NCBI RefSeq assembly: GCF_013149785.1
Contig: NZ_JABEZU010000001.1
Coordinates: 372,001 to 436,000 of the forward strand
Reading direction: 5' to 3'
DNA: 64,000 nucleotides
Source: Isoptericola halotolerans
GTDB taxonomy: Bacteria > Actinomycetota > Actinomycetes > Actinomycetales > Cellulomonadaceae
The translations under genes and the position numbers were made by a program. The notes under the pieces were generated by a model. The model was not told where the DNA came from and made no database searches. It saw only the letters and a program-made list of their open reading frames with translations. Shown here one piece after another: positions 60,874 to 64,000 of this stretch. Every line of letters begins with the position of its first letter. Positions within the stretch are counted from its first letter, which is position 1.

Positions 60874-60893
60874 GTCCGTGCGGGGTGGGCCGC

Positions 60894-61379
60894 TCAGGCC
60901 TCGTCGTTCTCCGAGGAGATCATCCAGGCCTGCTTCTCCAGGTCGGCGGTGATCTCGTGCAGGAGGTCGGCCGAGGTGGGGTCCTCGGCGTCGACGTCGT
61001 CGTGGACCTCGCGGACCAGGTCGACCGTCTGGGCCAGACGTTCGACGATCGCGTCGACGGTGTCTCCGACGGAGAGCAGCCCGGCCGGGTACGGGGACAG
61101 GTCGGTGGCGGTGGCCACCGTCTCGGTGCGCCCGTCGGGCACGGCCTGGAGCGCCCGGATCCTCTCGGCCACCGTGTCGCTGTGCTCGCGGGCGACGTCG
61201 ACGAGCTCGTCCAGCTGCAGGTGCAGGTCACGGAACCCGCGGCCGGTGACGTTCCAGTGGGCCTGCTTGCCCTGGACGTGCAGGTCGACGAGGGCGACGA
61301 GCACACGCTGCAGGTGCGCGTGGAGCTTCTCGGACGCGGTGGCGCGGTCCGTGCTGCGGTGGATCGACGGTGCGGACAT
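60894..61379 (-). CDS. dps: DNA-binding ferritin-like protein Dps
   Basis: A 161-residue ferritin-like protein that stores iron and protects DNA under oxidative or starvation stress. The dinuclear ferroxidase region is KQAHWNVTGRGFRDLHLQLDELVD and AREHSDTVAERI. Length is typical. The ATG at 61379 is supported by the conserved start; the frame upstream is open but shows no ribosome site. It is convergent with purL. Confidence 0.93.
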   Translation of the reverse strand: MSAPSIHRSTDRATASEKLHAHLQRVLVALVDLHVQGKQAHWNVTGRGFRDLHLQLDELVDVAREHSDTVAERIRALQAVPDGRTETVATATDLSPYPAGLLSVGDTVDAIVERLAQTVDLVREVHDDVDAEDPTSADLLHEITADLEKQAWMISSENDEA

Positions 61380-61571
61380 GGTGTTCCTCGCTCTCTCGGG
61401 GATCGCCCGGTGGCGGTCACCGTGCTTCTCGGTGATCCTCGTTCTCTTGAACGGTTCCAGACTAGGAGCATTCCCGCAGGTCCGCCAGCAAGGCGAGGCG
61501 ACCCTCTGCGGGCGAGGTTTCCCTCGCCTGCACGCCGCCCGGTCCCTACACTGGAGGGCAGGAGGCGCACG

Positions 61572-61964
61572 ATGTCGTGGCTTGCGATGTACCTGCTGGC
61601 GCTGGGGCTCTGCGCCGTCGGACTGGCGGCGCGGTCCTGGTTGCGCTCGGCGGGCCACCGAGAGGCGTCTGCCCGGCGTCGACGTCGACGGGCGGGCCCG
61701 GATCCCTGGGAGACGCTCGCCATCCAGGTGCGGCTCGGGGAGCTGGCGCAGGAGCTGCGCACGGTGACCGACGACCCGGGGCTGTTCGCCCGTGCCCACC
61801 ACTGGCGTGCCGTCCAGGACGCCTACGACGCCATGCTGCGGGACGCCTGCCGGGTCGCCGGGCTCGCCGTCGTCGACCATCCGCTGCGCGCCGACGAGCA
61901 CGTCACCGAGGACGAGCGGCTGCGTGAGGAGCTCGCGCTGGCTTCCCGCGGCTGGTCCTGGTGA
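61572..61964 (+). CDS. small membrane-anchored protein of unknown function
   Basis: A 130-residue protein with one N-terminal transmembrane helix (WLAMYLLALGLCAVGLAARSW, about 3-23), a very basic RRRRRR stretch and a helical domain rich in Glu/Arg/Leu (VRLGELAQELRTVTDDPGLFARAHHWRAVQDAYDAML). AGGAGG precedes the ATG by about nine bases. I recognise no family. The layout suggests a membrane-tethered helical scaffold. Confidence 0.6.
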   Translation: MSWLAMYLLALGLCAVGLAARSWLRSAGHREASARRRRRRAGPDPWETLAIQVRLGELAQELRTVTDDPGLFARAHHWRAVQDAYDAMLRDACRVAGLAVVDHPLRADEHVTEDERLREELALASRGWSW

Positions 61965-62149
61965 GTGCCGCCGGGTGTAACCTCGAAGTGTGGTGCCCTC
62001 GACGCGACCGCCCTGTCCGGGGCCGCGTCGACGGCGTTGAGCCTCACCTGAAGCCCGGCCCCGTCGGGTTGCTTGACCGGGACGTCTGACGCCTCTCGCT
62101 CCGCCTCGACGGCGGAGGACACGAGCCTTCACGGCCCGAGGAGCAGATC

Positions 62150-63244
62150 ATGACCGTCTCGACCTCCCCTCCTGCCGGGCCGCCGACGCCGCGCGCCCGC
62201 CCGACGAGCAACGCGACCGTGCGGGACTACTCGGTCCTGGCGAAGATCGTCCGGGAGTCCGGGCTGCTCCGGCGCCGGTACACCTACTACTGGACACGCC
62301 TGAGCCTCGCCGTCCTCGCGTTCGGTGCGGTCTGGGCAGGAGTCGCGCTGGTGGGGGACTCCTGGTGGCAGCTCGCGCTCGCGGCCGCGCTCGCGTTCGT
62401 CCTGGCGCAGCTGGCGTTCCTCGGGCACGACAGCGCCCACCGCCAGGTCTTCCGCTCCCGACCCTGGAACGACTGGACGGCCCGCATCATCGCGAACGCC
62501 TTCGTCGGGCTGAGCATCTCGTGGTGGACGGCCAAGCACGACGCGCACCACACCGCGCCCAACCAGGTGGGTCAGGACCCCGACATCTCGCCGGGGGTCG
62601 TCGCCTTCACCCCGGAGGTCCTCGCGAGCCGTCGCGGCTGGCGAGGCGTCCTCGCCCGCCGGCAGGGGTGGTTCTTCTTCCCGCTCCTGACGCTCGAGGG
62701 GCTCTACCTGCACGTCGCGAGCGTGCGCCGGCTCGTGTCGCGCCGGCCCGTCCCGCACCGGGGGGTGGAGCTGCCGCTCCTGCTGAGCCGTCTCGTCCTC
62801 TACGTGGCGGCGCTCGCGGTCCTGCTGCCGCCCGGTATCGCGGCAGCGTTCCTCGGCACCCAGCTCGCCGTCTTCGGTGTGCTGCTGGGCGCCGCCTTCG
62901 CCCCGAACCACAAGGGGATGCCGATCGTCCCGGCCGGCGCCGACGTCGACTTCCTGCGCCGGCAGGTGCTCATGTCCCGGAACATCCGTGGCAACCCGGT
63001 CGTCGACCTCGTCATGGGAGGTCTCAACCGCCAGATCGAGCACCACCTGTTCCCGAGCATGCCGCGACCGAACCTCAAGGACGTGCAGCCGCTGGTCCGT
63101 GCGTACTGCGCCGAGCTGGGCGTCACCTACACCGAGGTGGGGTTCTTCGCGTCGTACCGGATCGTGATCGGCTACCTCAACGACGTCCCGGGGCGTGCCC
63201 GGGACCCGTTCTCCTGCCCGCTGGCCGCCAGCCTGGGGCGGTAG
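62150..63244 (+). CDS. membrane fatty acid desaturase
   Basis: A 364-residue integral membrane desaturase. The three His boxes are H93-DSA-H97, H130-DA-HH134 and Q295-IE-HH299, the last being the QxxHH of front-end/linoleoyl-CoA-type desaturases. Four hydrophobic helices fit the family. There is no cytochrome b5 domain, so it probably uses ferredoxin or another donor. It follows a 185-base spacer with GGAG before the ATG. Confidence 0.9.
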   Translation: MTVSTSPPAGPPTPRARPTSNATVRDYSVLAKIVRESGLLRRRYTYYWTRLSLAVLAFGAVWAGVALVGDSWWQLALAAALAFVLAQLAFLGHDSAHRQVFRSRPWNDWTARIIANAFVGLSISWWTAKHDAHHTAPNQVGQDPDISPGVVAFTPEVLASRRGWRGVLARRQGWFFFPLLTLEGLYLHVASVRRLVSRRPVPHRGVELPLLLSRLVLYVAALAVLLPPGIAAAFLGTQLAVFGVLLGAAFAPNHKGMPIVPAGADVDFLRRQVLMSRNIRGNPVVDLVMGGLNRQIEHHLFPSMPRPNLKDVQPLVRAYCAELGVTYTEVGFFASYRIVIGYLNDVPGRARDPFSCPLAASLGR

Positions 63245-63360
63245 GGCCGGACGCGCCCGCCGCCCCGGGGACCCGCTGAGGGACGGGGTGTAGCGTCGAG
63301 GTATCCGGGCGAACGTGCCCCGTCTGAGGTGCGCGGGCCCGGAACCGCAAGGAGGCCGTC

Positions 63361-63723
63361 ATGGCCGCCCCACACGTCTACCGCACCACCAACGGTCAGC
63401 TCAGCACCCCGGGCCCCCTGCGGACCGGGCCGGAGACCACACCACGTTCGCGTCGATGGACCTCGACGGTCCCGAGGACGCCACGGACCCGTGCCGGCGC
63501 GACCTGGGTGGGGATCTGTCTCGCAGCCCTGCTCCTGGTCGCTCTCATCGTGTTCATGTTCCAGAACACCCAGCCCGTGCTGGTGTCGTTCCTCGGTACT
63601 CAGGCCACGGTCCCGCTCGCCCTCGCGCTGCTGGTCGCGGGAGTCGGGGTGGGCGTCATCGCCCTCGTCGTCGGGACGGTCCGCATCGGGCAGCTCCGTC
63701 GGCGCCTCGCGCACGGCGGCTGA
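63361..63723 (+). CDS. LapA-domain (DUF1049) membrane protein
   Basis: A 120-residue protein with a 45-residue Pro/Thr/Arg-rich N-terminus, then two helices (WVGICLAALLLVALIVFMFQ and LALALLVAGVGVGVIALVVGTV) separated by the conserved NTQPVLVSFLG of LapA proteins. Related proteins act in lipopolysaccharide assembly in Gram-negatives; in actinobacteria the role is unknown. AAGGAGG precedes the ATG. Confidence 0.8.
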   Translation: MAAPHVYRTTNGQLSTPGPLRTGPETTPRSRRWTSTVPRTPRTRAGATWVGICLAALLLVALIVFMFQNTQPVLVSFLGTQATVPLALALLVAGVGVGVIALVVGTVRIGQLRRRLAHGG

Positions 63724-63728
63724 TCGAG

Positions 63729-63780
63729 ACGCCGACGGCCCGGGGCTCACCCGAACAGGTGAGCCCCGGGCCGTCGGCGT
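63729..63780. terminator. 23-bp perfect hairpin, bidirectional terminator
   Basis: Positions 63729-63751 pair exactly with 63758-63780 around a 6-base loop. It sits between the convergent LapA-type and isocitrate dehydrogenase genes and is the strongest hairpin near the window's end. Confidence 0.88.
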
Positions 63781-63786
63781 CGTGGG

Positions 63787-64000
63787 TCAGAAGGTGTCGA
63801 TCGCCGTGTTGAGGGTCTGCGACGGGCGCATCACGGTGGTGGCCAGGTCACCGTCCGGGTAGTAGTACCCGCCGACGTCGACCGGGTTGCCCTGCGCGGC
63901 GAGCAGCTCGTCGACGATCGTCGCCTCGTCCTCGGCGAGCCGGGTGGCGAGCGGGGCGAACGCCGCGGCGAGCTCGGCGTCCTCGGTCTGCGCGGCCAGC
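63787..64000 (-). CDS. icd: monomeric NADP-dependent isocitrate dehydrogenase, C-terminus (partial)
   Basis: The last 71 codons of a reverse-strand gene that continues beyond the window. The peptide has LLAAQGNPVDVGGYYYPDG and ends MRPSQTLNTAIDTF, which matches the C-terminus of monomeric (about 740-residue) NADP isocitrate dehydrogenase, not the dimeric type. It is a TCA-cycle enzyme making 2-oxoglutarate and NADPH. Confidence 0.92.
   Translation of the reverse strand, partial: LAAQTEDAELAAAFAPLATRLAEDEATIVDELLAAQGNPVDVGGYYYPDGDLATTVMRPSQTLNTAIDTF

Overview
The window is GC-rich DNA, densely coded on both strands with short spacers. It carries actinobacterial hallmarks: a HAIR operator at clpB, an actinobacterial-style SAM-IV riboswitch, a c-di-AMP riboswitch ahead of a secreted NlpC/P60 enzyme, split C50 carotenoid cyclases, LppM-like and septum-formation-family proteins, and split purS/purQ/purL genes. 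The best guess is a Micrococcales actinobacterium near Cellulomonadaceae/Promicromonosporaceae; the family is inferred, not shown. It looks like chromosome core: I see no prophage, insertion sequence, CRISPR array, tRNA or rRNA.

Layout. 1-7.7 kb: start of an alpha/beta hydrolase, LppM-type lipoprotein, clpB under HspR/HAIR control, and a reverse operon of ABC ATPase, permease, histidine kinase and response regulator. 7.7-16 kb: NlpC/P60 hydrolase under a c-di-AMP riboswitch, septum-formation protein, xthA and an SDR from a tight divergent leaderless promoter, a drug-exporter/TetR operon, pyrE, HAD phosphatase. 16-22.7 kb: DUF368 lipid-carrier transporter with a TrmH methyltransferase, fba, and a STAS / SpoIIE phosphatase / STAS partner-switching module. 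22.7-29.9 kb: purA, purD, purC, purS, purQ, interleaved with reverse-strand genes. 30-34.8 kb: two luciferase-like oxidoreductases around a metallo-hydrolase, membrane proteins. 34.8-42.6 kb: sulfur and signalling block: rhodanese-metZ behind an S-box-like leader, an ECF sigma factor/kinase/lipoprotein/OmpA operon, a SAM-IV-controlled cysteine-desulfurase-like gene, and a redoxin/MarR pair. 42.6-50.8 kb: amidase and a fatty-acid locus (MaoC hydratase, long FabG, FadA2 thiolase, TetR, acyl-CoA oxidase-type dehydrogenase) like the mycobacterial htdX-fabG4-fadA2-fadE5 locus. 52.4-58.1 kb: complete C50 carotenoid operon crtE-B-I-Ye-Yf-Eb, every junction overlapping by 4 bp, with a divergent MarR regulator. 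58.3-64 kb: purL, dps, desaturase, LapA-like protein and the end of monomeric isocitrate dehydrogenase.

Recurring themes: (i) many genes have a -10-like hexamer 6-8 bases before the start codon, the signature of leaderless mRNAs; (ii) operons are packed with 1-4 bp stop/start overlaps; (iii) several intergenic spacers hold long inverted repeats, two of them clearly related; (iv) short duplicated elements sit immediately after purQ and purL and share sequence blocks.
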